Source of the DNA: Notamacropus eugenii
Lineage: Eukaryota > Chordata > Mammalia > Diprotodontia > Macropodidae
NCBI RefSeq assembly: GCF_028372415.1
Contig: NC_092875.1
Location: 50,530,771-50,594,770 of the forward strand
DNA length: 64,000 bases
Direction: 5' to 3'
The translations under genes were made by a program, and so were the position numbers. Positions 10,758-21,170 of the stretch are shown piece by piece; position 1 is the stretch's first letter, and each line of letters opens with the position of its first letter. The notes beneath the pieces are model-generated. The model did no database searches and was not told the origin of the DNA. It worked only from the letters and a program-made list of their open reading frames with translations.

Positions 10758-11087
10758 CTGACAGGCAATATCATGATTGCAAACTTATGGAGCAGATATC
10801 TTTTTGTCAAGGACGTGAATGAAAAAATAGACAGAGGAAACATGGACTTCTGTTGGCATGCTCACTGAGGTAACTGCTGAGGACTGAAATATGAGACTGA
10901 GGGGACATAATTCTGGACCTCAGGATCCTCATTGCAAAATGATGTTTCTAGTAGGAGTAGATGACATGAAGTGTCCTGCCACCAGATGCGAAAATTGTAA
11001 GATGCTAAGATGTAGTATCTCTCTTTCTCAGGGAAGATATAAGGAAATCTTTGCAGGGAATGGTTCAAAGATGGAAGCAGATCATAC

Positions 11088-11132
11088 CTGTTGACTCTTC
11101 TGCTGACACTGCACACTTGGCTGGTACTTCAC
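11088..11132 (-). CDS. MUC16: Mini-exon 3 of the linker array (45 nt)
   Basis: Acceptor TTTCCCTTCAG, donor GTATGATC. Reads EVPAKCAVSAEEST. Spacing to the next unit upstream (11620) is 532 bp, the only large irregularity in the ladder. Confidence 0.55.
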
Positions 11133-11619
11133 CTGAAGGGAAATAGCATGGAAGAAAACTGTGGGTCAAATATCCGTGTGACAAGAAGGGGTATGCACTG
11201 TCAACCCCAGGGTCAAGGCACACATGTTGTCTGCCCAGTGAGTCAAGTGCTGGGACTGAATTATGAGACTGAGGGGACATGAGTCTGGGCCTTTGTGTCC
11301 TCAACTCAATATGATGGTTCAAGTTGGATTAAAGGACAGGAAGTGTCCTGCCATGAGATCCTAAAATCCCAAGATGCTAAGATAACCTACCTCTCATTCT
11401 CATGTCGAAAACCTATGCAAAACTTTCCATGGAACCAGTGGACTCAAGTCAAAATGACAGCAGAATTTTGAAGAGATGACTGAAAACTGTTCTGACATGA
11501 GATCCTAAGATGTCCAATCTTTGAAACCAAATATCCTAAGATCTCCTGTCCATCAGTGTTATAGGGAAATATGAACAAAACCTTGGAAAGAATGGATCTA
11601 AACTGGAAGCAGTCCTTAC

Positions 11620-11667
11620 CGATGGAAATTTGTGATTCCCATGGAGATGGGCTGGTTGTTACTGCAA
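11620..11667 (-). CDS. MUC16: Mini-exon 2 of the linker array (48 nt)
   Basis: Acceptor TTTTTCCCTTCAG, donor GTAAGGAC. It is 48 nt, one codon longer than the 45-nt members, and reads AVTTSPSPWESQISI in phase 1. This older sequence type is also the closest match to the inverted modules at 34008-34410. Confidence 0.5.
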
Positions 11668-12008
11668 CTGAAGGGAAAAACCATGAGTCACAACTTTGTA
11701 CCAAAACCCATGTGACAAGGGGGTAGGAACTGTAAGACCCAGGGACAACAGACTCCATTGGGCTTGACAACTGAATCAGCTGATCAGAACCAAATTTGGA
11801 GACTGAGGGGGTCATGACTCTGGGCCTCAGCGTCTTCAACTCAATAGGATGACAGGAGTTAGACTGCATGACCAGGGAATTTCCTGCCTGGTCATCCTAA
11901 GATCTCCTATCTTAAGATCCTAACGTCCAAAACTCTACCTTTCAGTCTCATGGCCAAATGTAAGCCAAACCTTCCCAAGAAGAGATCAGAGATGGAAGCA
12001 CACCTTAC

Positions 12009-12056
12009 CTTCGGAAATTCCGGCCAGATGGAAACTCGGTCTAATTCTCACTGGAA
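12009..12056 (-). CDS. MUC16: Mini-exon 1 of the linker array (48 nt)
   Basis: First array exon after SEA exon C. Acceptor TTTTTGCTTCAG, donor GTAAGGTG. It is 48 nt, phase 1, and reads PVRIRPSFHLAGISE. The exon C to mini-exon 1 junction keeps the frame because exon C ends one base into a codon. Confidence 0.5.
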
Positions 12057-12709
12057 CTGAAGCAAAAATTGATGAATGAAAACTATTGATCAAACGTTCA
12101 TGGGACAAGGAAGAGTGTGGACTGTAAGACACAGGGAAAATGGACTCCATTTGGCTTGACCAGTGAGTCAACCAGTGAGGCCTGAATGATGAGAAGGACG
12201 GAGACATGGTGCCTCCCTCTCTCTCTCCTGCCCTTGGTCCATCCTTTCTTTCCCAGGTTCCTATTAGAACAAGGTGGACAAGTAGTGTTCTCTCTTTGTT
12301 CCCAGGATAAAAATACTCACAGCAGCACAAGAAGGAGCAGAGGCGCACGCTATAGTCGTTCCCTATGGAGAGAGAGAGAACAACCATATATGGAAGGACT
12401 AGAAGATTTTGAGAAAAGATTATGGAGAAACATCCAAGACAGCATCTGAAGCCTAAGGACTTGCAACAGTATGAATCATGACTCAAGACAGAGGATTCCA
12501 CAAAGAGTTCCCAGGGCAAAAGTCCATCTGCCGATCTAGGGCTTAGTTCTCTAGGGCATCTCTTAACACATCATAGGAAAATACGTTCAGTAAGACACAT
12601 GCCATCCAGGCAAGATTGGATCCTCATAAGCACAGAAAATTGCTTTGACAAAGGAGAGCTTAATAGGAGTGGGACCAAGCATGAAGATCAGGCAACTGCA
12701 TGTACTCAC

Positions 12710-12876
12710 CATTGATGGACAAGCTCTTTGAATTGAGCTTCAAGGGCCCCAGCCTTCTGCTGTTCTTGGTGTTCTTCTTCATGTGTTTATACACTTTTTT
12801 ACAATCCAGGGTCTGACCAGTGGGGCTTTGCTCATAATAGCAAAGCAGAGTAACAGCTGTGCCTTTCTTCACACAC
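12710..12876 (-). CDS. MUC16: MUC16-like SEA domain, exon C (C-terminal half)
   Basis: Minus strand: acceptor GTGTCCTTTCTCAG before 12876 and donor GTGAGTAC after 12710; 167 nt, phase 2 in and 1 out. It encodes CVKKGTAVTLLCYYEQSPTG, then a Lys-rich helix, then LGPLKLNSKSLSING. From memory, human MUC16 SEA modules read PEKDGAATGVDAICTHR, a helix, then LGPYTLDRNSLYVNG at the same places. The Cys of TLLC matches the second loop cysteine of MUC16 SEA modules; an extra Cys at the exon start is unusual. The exon boundary after ..NG is where human repeats pass into the linker. No stop is present. Confidence 0.75.
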
Positions 12877-13544
12877 CTGAGAAAGGACACCTTGGTAATG
12901 ACTGGCAAATATCAGGCTTACCATAGGCATAACAATTTAGCTGCAGTGAGAAGGGACCATAGATGCTTTCCAAAGGAATTTCAGGATTTTTTGAGAAAAA
13001 GTATTTCTTGAAAAATTTTTGAAACTATCATTTGATGGACTGAAGGAGCTGAGGGCAGGGGAGAGTATAGACCTTTCTTCAGGAATTCAGATCAGCATCT
13101 TGCCTACAAAATATCGACTCATAATGTTGCCTAGGGAAATTAGATGGTTTGCCAGATTCACACAGTCTACAATCAGTCTCTGTCAGAGAGGTGACCTAAA
13201 GACAGATTTCTTGACTCTTGAGACCTACTCTCTAAGCCACGGCAACAAGCAACCTCTGGAAACGTCATATTCAACATCAACACAACCATAGAAAAATGTA
13301 CTGCAACTATTGACCTTTCAACAAAGTCTTTTCAACATCAAATACAACTTTTCACTCACTTCCTCTAAAGAGTTCCATTCAAGATCATTTCTTCATTGAT
13401 TCTCTTTCTCTGGTCTTCTCTTGGTAGGTGTATTTAGTGTGAGATTGATTTAGCTGATTTTTCTGGGGGGTTTTGTACTTTGCATTCTTTGATGACATTG
13501 TTACAATATTTCTTTTTAGCTAAGTGGTATACATAATTAGAATG

Positions 13545-13795
13545 CCAAGCATGGGTATCAGGAAAACCTGAGTTCATATCAGCTTCAAACATTAGTCAGT
13601 TGTTTTGTCCTGGGCAAGTCATTTGACCTCTGCCTGACTGTGTTTCCTCAGCTGTAAAACAGAGATCATCAGAGCACCTCCCTGCCAGAATTGTTTTGCA
13701 GTTTCAATGAGATAATATTTGTAAAACACTGAGCACACACAACGCCGGGCACATGGTAGGTACTTCATAAATGTCCTCTGCCGTTCCCTCCCCAA
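13545..13795 (+). repeat. tRNA-derived/MIR-type SINE
   Basis: SINE landmarks in order: TCAGGAAAACCTGAGTTCA, GGGCAAGTCATTTGACCTCT, TTTCCTCAGCTGTAAAAC and a 3' part with GGGCACATGGTAGGTACTTCATAAATG. Diverged but nearly full length. Confidence 0.7.
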
Positions 13796-13799
13796 TTCA

Positions 13800-14450
13800 G
13801 AGAATCACAGTATTGAGAGTTGGAGAATTCAGGGGTCAGCTAGTCTATCCCGTACCTAAAAGGAATAACATCACTTGAATTCATCAAGGCAACCAAAGTG
13901 TCCTCGTCTCCCATCTCTGCTCCTCTTGGGAAGGAATTTCCTGTGAGTCATTTTGTTCCATCATTTCTACTCCAAAAATCATCTCCCTTGACAGAGCAAA
14001 CAACTCATCCAAGAAGACAAGCTTTGGATGCCTCCTCTTTCTGTTCTCACTTACCATCATCACATCCACCCCCAATTAGCAGGTCTATCCCATGATACTC
14101 TACTTTCCACAGCACAACGTTTGCAAAACATCTCCTTCTGTTTTCCTTAGCTTCCCACTCAACCACCAACTCACTAGAAGCATTTCCACTCAAGACACTA
14201 ATTTTACAAGACTCTGCTACTGAGATCGTCTTTCTGTTCCATCCCCTTTTGAACATCTTCAAATACTCAAGTATTTTGTACATATCCTCTTTTTTAAAAT
14301 CCAAGCTAGTTGGTTAGCTCCTTGTGTATCCACTTCAGGCTTTTTGGACGATTCACATTTGTCTGCCTCATTGGAATTGGATCACCTTTGGAGTGTTCAG
14401 AAGTTCATTTCTGAGAGTTTCTTATTCTCCCTCATCTAACGGAGGGTTGA
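13800..14450. repeat. CR1/L3-like remnant
   Basis: Opens with AGAATCACAGTATTGAGAGTTGGA and GTCAGCTAGTCTATCCCGTACC, typical of marsupial CR1/L3-like copies, and later has TTGAACATCTTCAAATACTCAAG. Diverged and non-coding; the family call is from memory. Confidence 0.5.
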
Positions 14451-14539
14451 GACCTGGATGGCACGCTGAACTTTTTAGTTCAAGGGGACAACCATTTCCT
14501 CTCAGTCTTGGATGCAATTTGGACTGTTGAAATCTTTGA

Positions 14540-14775
14540 GCTGTGAGGAGGACTTGAGACCGGGAGTTAGAGGGGGGACGGATGTGAGACAGAGGAAGGG
14601 AATGGAAAGAGAAAGGGAGAAAGAGGAAGAGATGGAGGGGAAAGGAGGAATGAGACAGGAAAGGGTGAGAGGGAGGGAAGTGAGGGGAAGGGGAAAAAGA
14701 GAGAGAGAGAAGAGTCAGGGAGGAGAAAGGCGAGAGAGGACAACATGGCAAGAGAAAGTAGAGGAATGATGTCCT
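14540..14775 (+). repeat. Purine-rich low-complexity tract
   Basis: GGAGAAAGAGGAAGAG-type sequence on the plus strand. The open frames through it (Glu/Arg-rich on plus, Ser/Leu/Pro-rich on minus) are compositional. Confidence 0.85.
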
Positions 14776-14779
14776 GAGC

Positions 14780-15540
14780 CTTCTGCAGAGCTTCTTCAGC
14801 TTAGACTGGGAAAAATGGCAACCCAGGAGTAGTAGGCAAACAAAAAGGAAGGAACTGAAAGGAGAGATGGGCCGTGTCAGAGAAGGGAAAGCTCAAGGCA
14901 GGCCATTGAGTCCCCCTAAGGATCTCAAGACAGAGGATCCTAACTGAAAGCTACAAGGTGTGAGAGCAGTTTTCCAAAGGTCTACTCTTTCCCTCTCAGC
15001 CTGTCTGTTGAATTCTTTCACCTAAGTGTCTTCTGTGGCTTCACTTTGTCCTAAATGTCAAGAGACCAGGCTTTAATGGGAAACAGAGAAAAATGTAATT
15101 AGAGCACAGTCAAACCTCTGAAGGTATGGAATTTCCTAAATAGGGTGGGATCTAAGCTATAAAAATTAATTGGAACTAATGACATTTTTCTTAATTGGAA
15201 GACTGAACAATGAACCCAGTCCTTATGAGCATGTGCCACGTGGTTGGCTGATGTATTGTTCATATGCATTTGGGAGCATGTGTAGACGTCCCAAGCTTGT
15301 CTTTGGGTGAGCTAAGGTCAAAAAGACTCCTCCCCCCTGTGTGTACTGTTGGCCTCTGGAAACACAGCATATCCAAGATGGAACGTGGTATGTCTTCCCT
15401 TCCCCCTGCCCCTTCCACAAGCCTGTCTTCTCTTCCAGACTTCCTGATTCCTGTTAAAGGCACCACTGTCTTTTCAATCACCAGCTTTGAAACCTCGTAG
15501 TCACCCTTATTTTGTCCCTCTATCTCAACTAAAACAACCA
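14780..15540. other. Unassigned intron of the mucin gene
   Basis: Lies between SEA exons B and C. I see no exon, repeat or RNA gene that I can name. Confidence 0.5.
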
Positions 15541-15544
15541 GTCA

Positions 15545-16325
15545 ATAGGCTATTTGACTTCCTTCAACATCTTTCACATGTTTTCACTCAAAGAGTCTCA
15601 TCAGCAACCCTCACCTAGATGCTTCTAATAACCCCTAATTCTTCTCCTTGCTGGCAGTCCCTCCATCCCTCCAATTCATCACTCTCTCTCCCTCTGGCCA
15701 ATCTATATTTCACACAGCTGCCAAAATAAACATCCCAAGACACATCTCTCACTACCTCATTCCCTTGCTCACAAACCTCTAGTGGCTCCCTATTGCTTCT
15801 AATGTGAAATAAAATTCCTTAGTCGGACCTTGAAAATTCTTTTCAATCCAGTTTCAGTTCATCATTCCACACTGATCTTTTGTATACTGCTCACATGGAA
15901 ATCTAACCAGAGTGGCCTACTAGGTGTCCCTTGAATTCACATTTGGCATAACGCTTTGCCAACAGATGTCTCTCATGCCAACAATGAACTTCCTCCTCAA
16001 CATGCCTCCTGGCATTCTTAGTCTTCCCTTCAAAGAAGCCAGCTCACATGGCACCAAAGGAAAATCTTCCCTGATTCCTCCCACATGTCAGTGTCCTCCC
16101 TCTCTCTCTCCCTCTGTCTATCTCTCTGTCTCTGTCTCTGTCTCTGTCTCTCTCTCTCCTCTCAGATCACCACCCCTTTCTCTGTGTACACATGGCATCA
16201 CTCTAGCCCCAAGAGAATGTAAATTCCTGGAGGTCATGCACTCCTTTGTCTTTTTATTTCGTACCTATGACTGCACGTGGAACCTGCTGGGTAGTAACTC
16301 AACGCTTGTCCAAATAAAGGGTGGT
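15545..16325 (+). mobile_element. L2 LINE 3' end
   Basis: Landmarks of the L2 3' region: CCTCCAATTCATCACTCTC, CAAACCTCTAGTGGCTCCCTATTGC, GTAAATTCCTGGAGGTCATG and an end near CCAAATAAAGG. It contains a (TCTCTG)n run at about 16100-16162. Old and non-coding. Confidence 0.7.
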
Positions 16326-16471
16326 TAAACAACCCTGGTGGTTGGTGTTGTAAGGCCTGTACTCTTTCTGCCTTTGTGGATAAGAAGTGACATCGGGCCA
16401 ATCAAAAGAACTGCCTCCAGACATCATCTGGCTCCCTGACAACCTGGGACCATCTCTCTCTGTGTCCTTAC

Positions 16472-16539
16472 CTCAAAGAGGTGAGATTGCACCCCATGTA
16501 TGTACACAAACCACAACCCCTCTGCAGTAACGAATCCAG
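16472..16539 (-). CDS. MUC16: MUC16-like SEA domain, exon B (middle)
   Basis: Minus strand: acceptor CCTTCCTTTTCAG before 16539 and donor GTAAGGAC after 16472; 68 nt, phase 0 in and 2 out. It reads LDSLLQRGCGLCTYMGCNLT then SLR. The core YMGCNLTSLR lines up with LYSGCRLTLLR of human MUC16 SEA modules; the Cys is the first loop cysteine, paired with the Cys in exon C. NLT is an N-glycosylation sequon. Phases join exactly to exons A and C. Confidence 0.7.
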
Positions 16540-16634
16540 CTGAAAAGGAAGGGAGAGAATGAGTGAACCTCTGAACAGATGTGGACTAAAGTCCCAAACA
16601 GGAGGAAGGCAGGACAGGAAGTGATGAATCTCAC

Positions 16635-16756
16635 CAGACTTTGTAGAAGGTTTTCAGCCGCTTGGAAATTTGGGCCATCTGGCTGTTTCCTCTTGCCCAC
16701 AAAATACATGTTTTTAATGATGAACTCCATCACAAAGTAGTCCATGAAGCTGCTGG
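16635..16756 (-). CDS. MUC16: MUC16-like SEA domain, exon A (N-terminal part)
   Basis: Minus strand: acceptor TTCCCTCAAAGCAG before 16756 and donor GTGAGATT after 16635; 122 nt, phase 1 in and 0 out. It reads SSFMDYFVMEFIIKNMYFVG, then KRKQPDGPNFQAAENLLQSL. Human MUC16 modules read LVPFTLNFTITNLQYEED, then GSRKFNTTERVLQGLL, so the first beta strand and the helix of the SEA fold align. Exons A, B and C together give about 118 residues, the usual SEA length. MUC16 repeat SEA modules generally lack the GSVVV autocleavage motif, and none is seen here. Confidence 0.75.
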
Positions 16757-16829
16757 CTGCTTTGAGGGAAGGACAGAAACGCTCATGGTTGAGCCTTGGG
16801 TACACAGACTTATAAGATTCTAGATTTAG

Positions 16830-16990
16830 ACCAGGAATGGACCTTCTAATCCCCTCAATTGACAAGTGAGGAAACAGAGAGGATTCAGTGAAGTGTCCAA
16901 GGTCCCATACCTAGTGTCTCAGGTGAGATTTGGACCTAAGTCTTCCTGACTTTTAGAAAAATGCCCTATTCACTGGAACATGCTGCCATC
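16830..16990 (-). repeat. MIR-type SINE, reverse orientation
   Basis: TTGACAAGTGAGGAAACAGAG, AAGTGTCCAAGGTCCCATACC and GATTTGGACCTAAGTCTTCCTGAC are the reverse-complement landmarks of a MIR core and tRNA part. Confidence 0.75.
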
Positions 16991-17158
16991 CATCAACTCC
17001 CCAAGGGATACCCAACTGAAATTGATCAATTCTTTAATGGAAGGAAAACTGACCATACTGGTTCCAATTACGCATCTGTGATAGGACCTCTCATTCCCCT
17101 CTTCCCCTCCCCTGTGCTACCACCACCTTCCTCTACAACTCCCATCTTCTCCACTTAC

Positions 17159-17191
17159 AGTCAACTTTCCAAAGAAACTCTTCAGTTAAGA
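17159..17191 (-). CDS. Candidate 33-nt mini-exon before SEA exon A
   Basis: Minus strand: acceptor CCTGTCTCTTGTGTAG before 17191 and donor GTAAGTGG after 17159. In phase 1 it is open (LTEEFLWKVD) and leaves in phase 1, as exon A requires. Too short for any homology judgement. Confidence 0.3.
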
Positions 17192-17230
17192 CTACACAAG
17201 AGACAGGGCAGAGACATAGGTGACTAGTAC

Positions 17231-17291
17231 CTGAACAACTGGGTGGACGGATGGACTAGAAATTTGGTTGTCACTCTGCACAGGAGAGGAG
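17231..17291 (-). CDS. Candidate linker exon upstream of the SEA domain
   Basis: Minus strand: donor GTACTAGT after 17231, acceptor TTTTCACCTTTCAG before 17291 (61 nt), or a second good acceptor CTCCTCTCCTGTGCAG giving a 45-nt exon ending at 17275. The mucin-like reading is SDNQISSPSVHPVVQ. That frame leaves in phase 0, which does not match phase 1 of exon A, so either another exon intervenes or this one is dead. Confidence 0.35.
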
Positions 17292-17839
17292 CTGAAAGGT
17301 GAAAAATATCAGGAATGAAAACCACCTTGGATAAGATACATAAATGGGGAAAGGCACTCTGTTGGGCTAGGTTACTAAACATTCCCATGTCAATTGAGGG
17401 TTCAAACACAGAGAGACCACAGGCCGTCACTTGGCTCCCTCTGTCCCTTTTCTTGGCAGAGTAAGGGCTAAAATTAGATGGAGTGGAGGAATCACTGCTT
17501 TCACATGCCAGGTCATGTGTCAATAGAGAAATCAAGTCACTGAATACTCTCTGCTCGATGCTGGGGTGGAGGATTGATGAGTGATGATTGCAATTTAGAG
17601 AAAAATACAGACAGAGACTTGGAGTTAGGTGGCCCCTATGTTCCTTGGGTGCCCTGCTTCTCTGCTGTTTTTACATTCCATGGGGGTGAGGATAAGGAAG
17701 GGAGAATTTGGGGCAGGCTCTTTCCTGAAAAGTAACAATATCAAGGATATATCCCAAGGGCCATGTCCTGAGTGGGGCTACTCCAAAGACCCTGGGCAGG
17801 TGAAAGTTGTGCTTGATGCTCTGGTGTCACTTAACTCTG

Positions 17840-17960
17840 TCTCCTTCAGTTCCTCATCTGAAAAATGAGCTGGAGAACCACTCTTGACTAACACAACCCC
17901 AAATGGGGTCATGAACAGTAAGACATCACTGAAAAATGACTCCACAGACACACTAGTATG
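17840..17960 (+). repeat. Marsupial tRNA-type SINE 3' fragment
   Basis: TTCCTCATCTGAAAAATGAGCTGGAGAA, then CCCCAAATGGGGTCATGAA and ACATCACTGAAAAATGAC follow the 3' half of the abundant marsupial MIR-related SINE. Confidence 0.7.
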
Positions 17961-17984
17961 CTCTCAGATATGATGAGCAGGTTG

Positions 17985-18400
17985 GTTTCAGAAATATCTG
18001 GGAAAACTAAGAAATGATGCCAAGTGAAGTGAGGAGAACCAGTACAACACTATCCACAGCAACACCAATACTGAAATGATGATCAGTTGTGAAAATCTTA
18101 CCTACTCTAATAAATAAACTTAGACAAGATTATTGCAAAGGATCCATGATGAAACCCACCATCTACCTGCTAAGAGAGAACTCATGAACTTTGAGCGTCT
18201 ATTGAGGCACACTTTTTTTCTTGCTTTTTTTGCAACATGGATAATACAGAAATGTGTTTTCCATGACTTTCTCATGTATACTATGTATCATATTGCTTGC
18301 CCTTTCAGTGGTGTCAGACAGGATGAAAGGAGGGAGAGGACTTGGAACTCACCATTTAAGAATGACTATGAAAAAAGAATTGTTGGATCCTCATATCACT
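17985..18400 (+). mobile_element. L1 3' end fragment
   Basis: GCCAAGTGAAGTGAGGAGAACCAG matches the ORF2 3'-terminal region and TATGTATCATATTGCTTGCCCTTTCAGTGG the 3' UTR of marsupial L1. Short, old copy. Confidence 0.6.
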
Positions 18401-18679
18401 AATGTGAAACTCATAAGACACTGTGACAAATGTTGTCCCTATATGTACTTTTTGTAAAGCCCCAAATTGTACTTCTCTGCTGCCCTTTGACTCCTGACAT
18501 GTGTTAGAATCATTGCAAATGTCAGCATTTCACCAAATCAATGAGGAAAAGGAACTGAATACAAGCACCATTAGATTTTACTACAAGGGAGTGGACCACT
18601 CAGGTCCAAAAATCGCCCAAAGTAGAGGTCCAAAGAGAAAATTACCAACCGAAAGAAAATCTTCTGGCAATGTAGAGAG

Positions 18680-18910
18680 AGTGCTGAATCAGGAATGAGG
18701 AAGATCTGAGTGGAAATGTAGCCTCAGACACTTAGTATATTGTGTCAACCTTGGGAGGGTTACTTAATCTGTGTCTGCTTCAGTTTCCTCATCTATAAAA
18801 TGGGAACAAGGTTCAACTTTCCTGTGAAGCTAAAGTGAGACGATGTTGATAAAGAATTCTGTAAGCCCTAAAATACTACCTATATCATCATCATCATCAT
18901 CAACCCAGAC
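18680..18910 (+). repeat. MIR-type SINE with (ATC)n tail
   Basis: GAGGAAGATCTGAGTGGAAATGTAGCCTCAGACAC and CTTCAGTTTCCTCATCTATAAAATGGG are SINE landmarks; a short CATCATCATCATCATC run ends it. Confidence 0.7.
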
Positions 18911-19799
18911 ACAATTCTCATATCCCTGCTCCAAATGTATTTTCCAAAGTCACATCAATTCCCCTTAATGTGAGGTTTAATGAGAAGTCTACTTACTTCG
19001 GAAAAAAAGTCGGGTTTGTAGATTGTACTATGGGACTGGGTACTTCAGGTAGGCAGCGAGGTGGTGAGTTGAAGGAAGGTACAAACAAGATGGTAACAGG
19101 ATCATTGGGGTAGAGCTAATTTATACCCATCTGTGGGGCTGTTGCTAGGCAACTATGACACTGTTTGTATAAGCATTATGACCATTGCTGAGGAAACCTG
19201 AAAGTCACAGCAACACTCAACTACCAGAGCAGTAGTACCCAGGCCTTCAGGGTAGATGTACCTCATCTATCTCAGAAGACCCTTGGGTGTAGAGGACCGG
19301 AACTGATGGCATCCAGAATGTGAGATACCGTCCAGGTTTTACTTGAGATTTGGACTAGCATGAGGGCTGACATTCCCCAGATAACTGGCTCACCATCCCA
19401 CTGCTGATATGCAAGGATGAGAAAGTCCTGACTCAGACTGTGTACCCCGAGCTGGTCCCACTGGAGGAACCAGAGGAGGAAGCAAGACAAGTCAACTAAA
19501 AGTGTTCTCATGGGAATAAACTTACTTGCTTGAATGTTCTCATGGGAATAATCCTGCTTGCTTGCCTGTCAAAGACTACATCAACCTTGACCCTCAGTTT
19601 AACTAATGGCAAGTTGTTCTTCACACTCCCAGCCTGGTCCATGTCTTTTCTTCTTCCACCATCTCTCAGCCTTCACAATTGGCAGCCCCCACAGCAGGTC
19701 CACTGCACTTGTGTGTCTATCCCTGGTGCTGATGCAGCTATTTTAGGTAGCTTTGTAGAAACAGAGGCAGCTGAGCTAGGCACTACTCTCCAGTGATTC

Positions 19800-21155
19800 A
19801 GTTGGCAGAGCGCTTGGTTAGGGCTGGGTCAAGGTTAGTGTCCTGGGCCTTTCTAATGGAGGGGACAAGATAAGGCTTCTATGCCTGAGAGAGTGCCCAT
19901 GGGAGCCCGAGTCTCCCCTAATATTGGAGTCAGAGTAAACGCTGTTATGGACTCTGCTTCACAGGTTTTAGCTGTAGTAAGAGACAATCCAGATTCTATG
20001 GCACTCTCCTGCAATATTTGGGGGATCGCTAGACTTTGAGTCTCAGATGGGTCAGCCTGGGTCACCCCAGCCAGATTTGTACCTGACACAAGATGCCATG
20101 GTCACCGTGGCTCACCTGGATGGAGAGCTTTTCTCTCTGGGAATCTCAACCACTGAACTTGCTCAAATGTCTCCTGAGAAAGTACTAGGTGAATCTGAAG
20201 CTTAGAATGCACGTCTGGAAGGCTGGTTGCCCAAGCAGCTCCATTTGAGCCTGTTTCCTTATCCATGCTGATAGAAGCTGGGACCTTTGACAATGGAAAG
20301 ATAAAGGGCCCAGAAGGGCCAGTGCCCTCTATGAGGGTAGTTTGAGCCTCCAGAGTAGATGTGCTTTGACTTTCAAACCTTTGGGTACTTGTCCATGGTG
20401 CTGAAGCAGTGATTTCCCAAAGGCTTAGGAAACAAAAGTAGCTAAGCTGGTGCCTGTTTCAGGTCATTGCTTAGTTGGTTGAGTGGACAGTGCTTGGTCA
20501 GTGCATGCTGCTCTCTCACGACTAGTGTCATGTGTCATGGGGCTTTCTGAAGGATAAAACAAGGTGAGATAGGTCCTACTGGCTTCTGTCCCTGAGATGG
20601 CAATTTGGAAGCCTGGTTCTCCTCCAGGCCTGAGATCAGAGTGAAATGTGTTATGGTCACTCTTTGAGTGGCCTCAGTGGCAGTAAGAGACAACAGGCAT
20701 TCTGGGTCAGTCTCCCATGGGACTTTGGTGATGATTAAAGGACTTTGAGTTTCAGAGAAGTCAGCCTGAGGCACAGCAGCCAGACTTGACCCTACTCCAA
20801 TATGGATTCACGGCTCACTGTGGTCCCCCCCTGGCCACAAGGAGGAAGGGCTTATATCACTGGGAGTCATCATGGCCTCAGAACTTTTGTGGAGTCTCTG
20901 CTGGACTTAGAGGAGAAGGAATGTCTGAGGTCTCTTCAGCTCCACTGTTGAGGCCTAGAGGAGCTGAGGTAATAACTTTCTCTCATCCTGTCTGGAATGG
21001 TGCTTTCTGTGGTCTCTGTGCCTAAAGTGGTCAGAAGAAGCTCTGGATTCCCCTCTAAGTCTTCATGTGGGACACTATAATCATCCAGCCTGTGAGACAT
21101 GAGCCCCCAACTGTGAGAAACATGGTCACGTTAAACAACGAACAATACTTGTTGT
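19800..21155 (-). pseudogene. MUC16: Decayed MUC16-type Ser/Thr-rich mucin block 1
   Basis: Minus-strand reading gives mucin-like modules. One starts near 20090 (DPSETQSLAIPQILQES, then LSLTTAKTCEAESITAFTLT). Another starts near 20774 (DFSETQSPLIITKVPWETDP, then LSLTATEATQRVTITHFTL). The modules are about 0.7 kb apart and similar to 33609-33863, so the block is repeat-built. Open runs stay under 80 codons and lie in different frames, so either small exons with lost signals or frameshifts break it; I favour decay. A HAL1 at 21171 separates it from block 2. Confidence 0.5.
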
Positions 21156-21170
21156 GAAATCAGCAAAGCT
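21156..21170. repeat. Target-site duplication, 5' copy (HAL1 at 21171)
   Basis: GAAATCAGCAAAGCT here matches GAAATCAGGAAAGCT at 23540-23554 with one mismatch, directly flanking the element. Confidence 0.85.

Larger units (their letters stand above)
7880..12120 (-). repeat. Tandem array of eleven exon-bearing ~375 bp units
   Basis: Eleven head-to-tail units. On the plus strand each shows, in order, a TCTCTCTTTCTCAGG-like motif, a GAATGGATCAAAGATGGAAGCAG-like block, the exon, CTGAAGGGAAAT, and a GACTGAGGGGGACATGA-like block. Exon starts are 8054, 8427, 8804, 9198, 9573, 9946, 10320, 10713, 11088, 11620 and 12009: spacings of 373-394 bp except one of 532. Units n and n+4 resemble each other most (offset 1515-1519 bp), so the array grew partly by duplicating blocks of four. 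Units at 11620 and 12009 are more diverged and have 48-nt exons. Confidence 0.9.
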
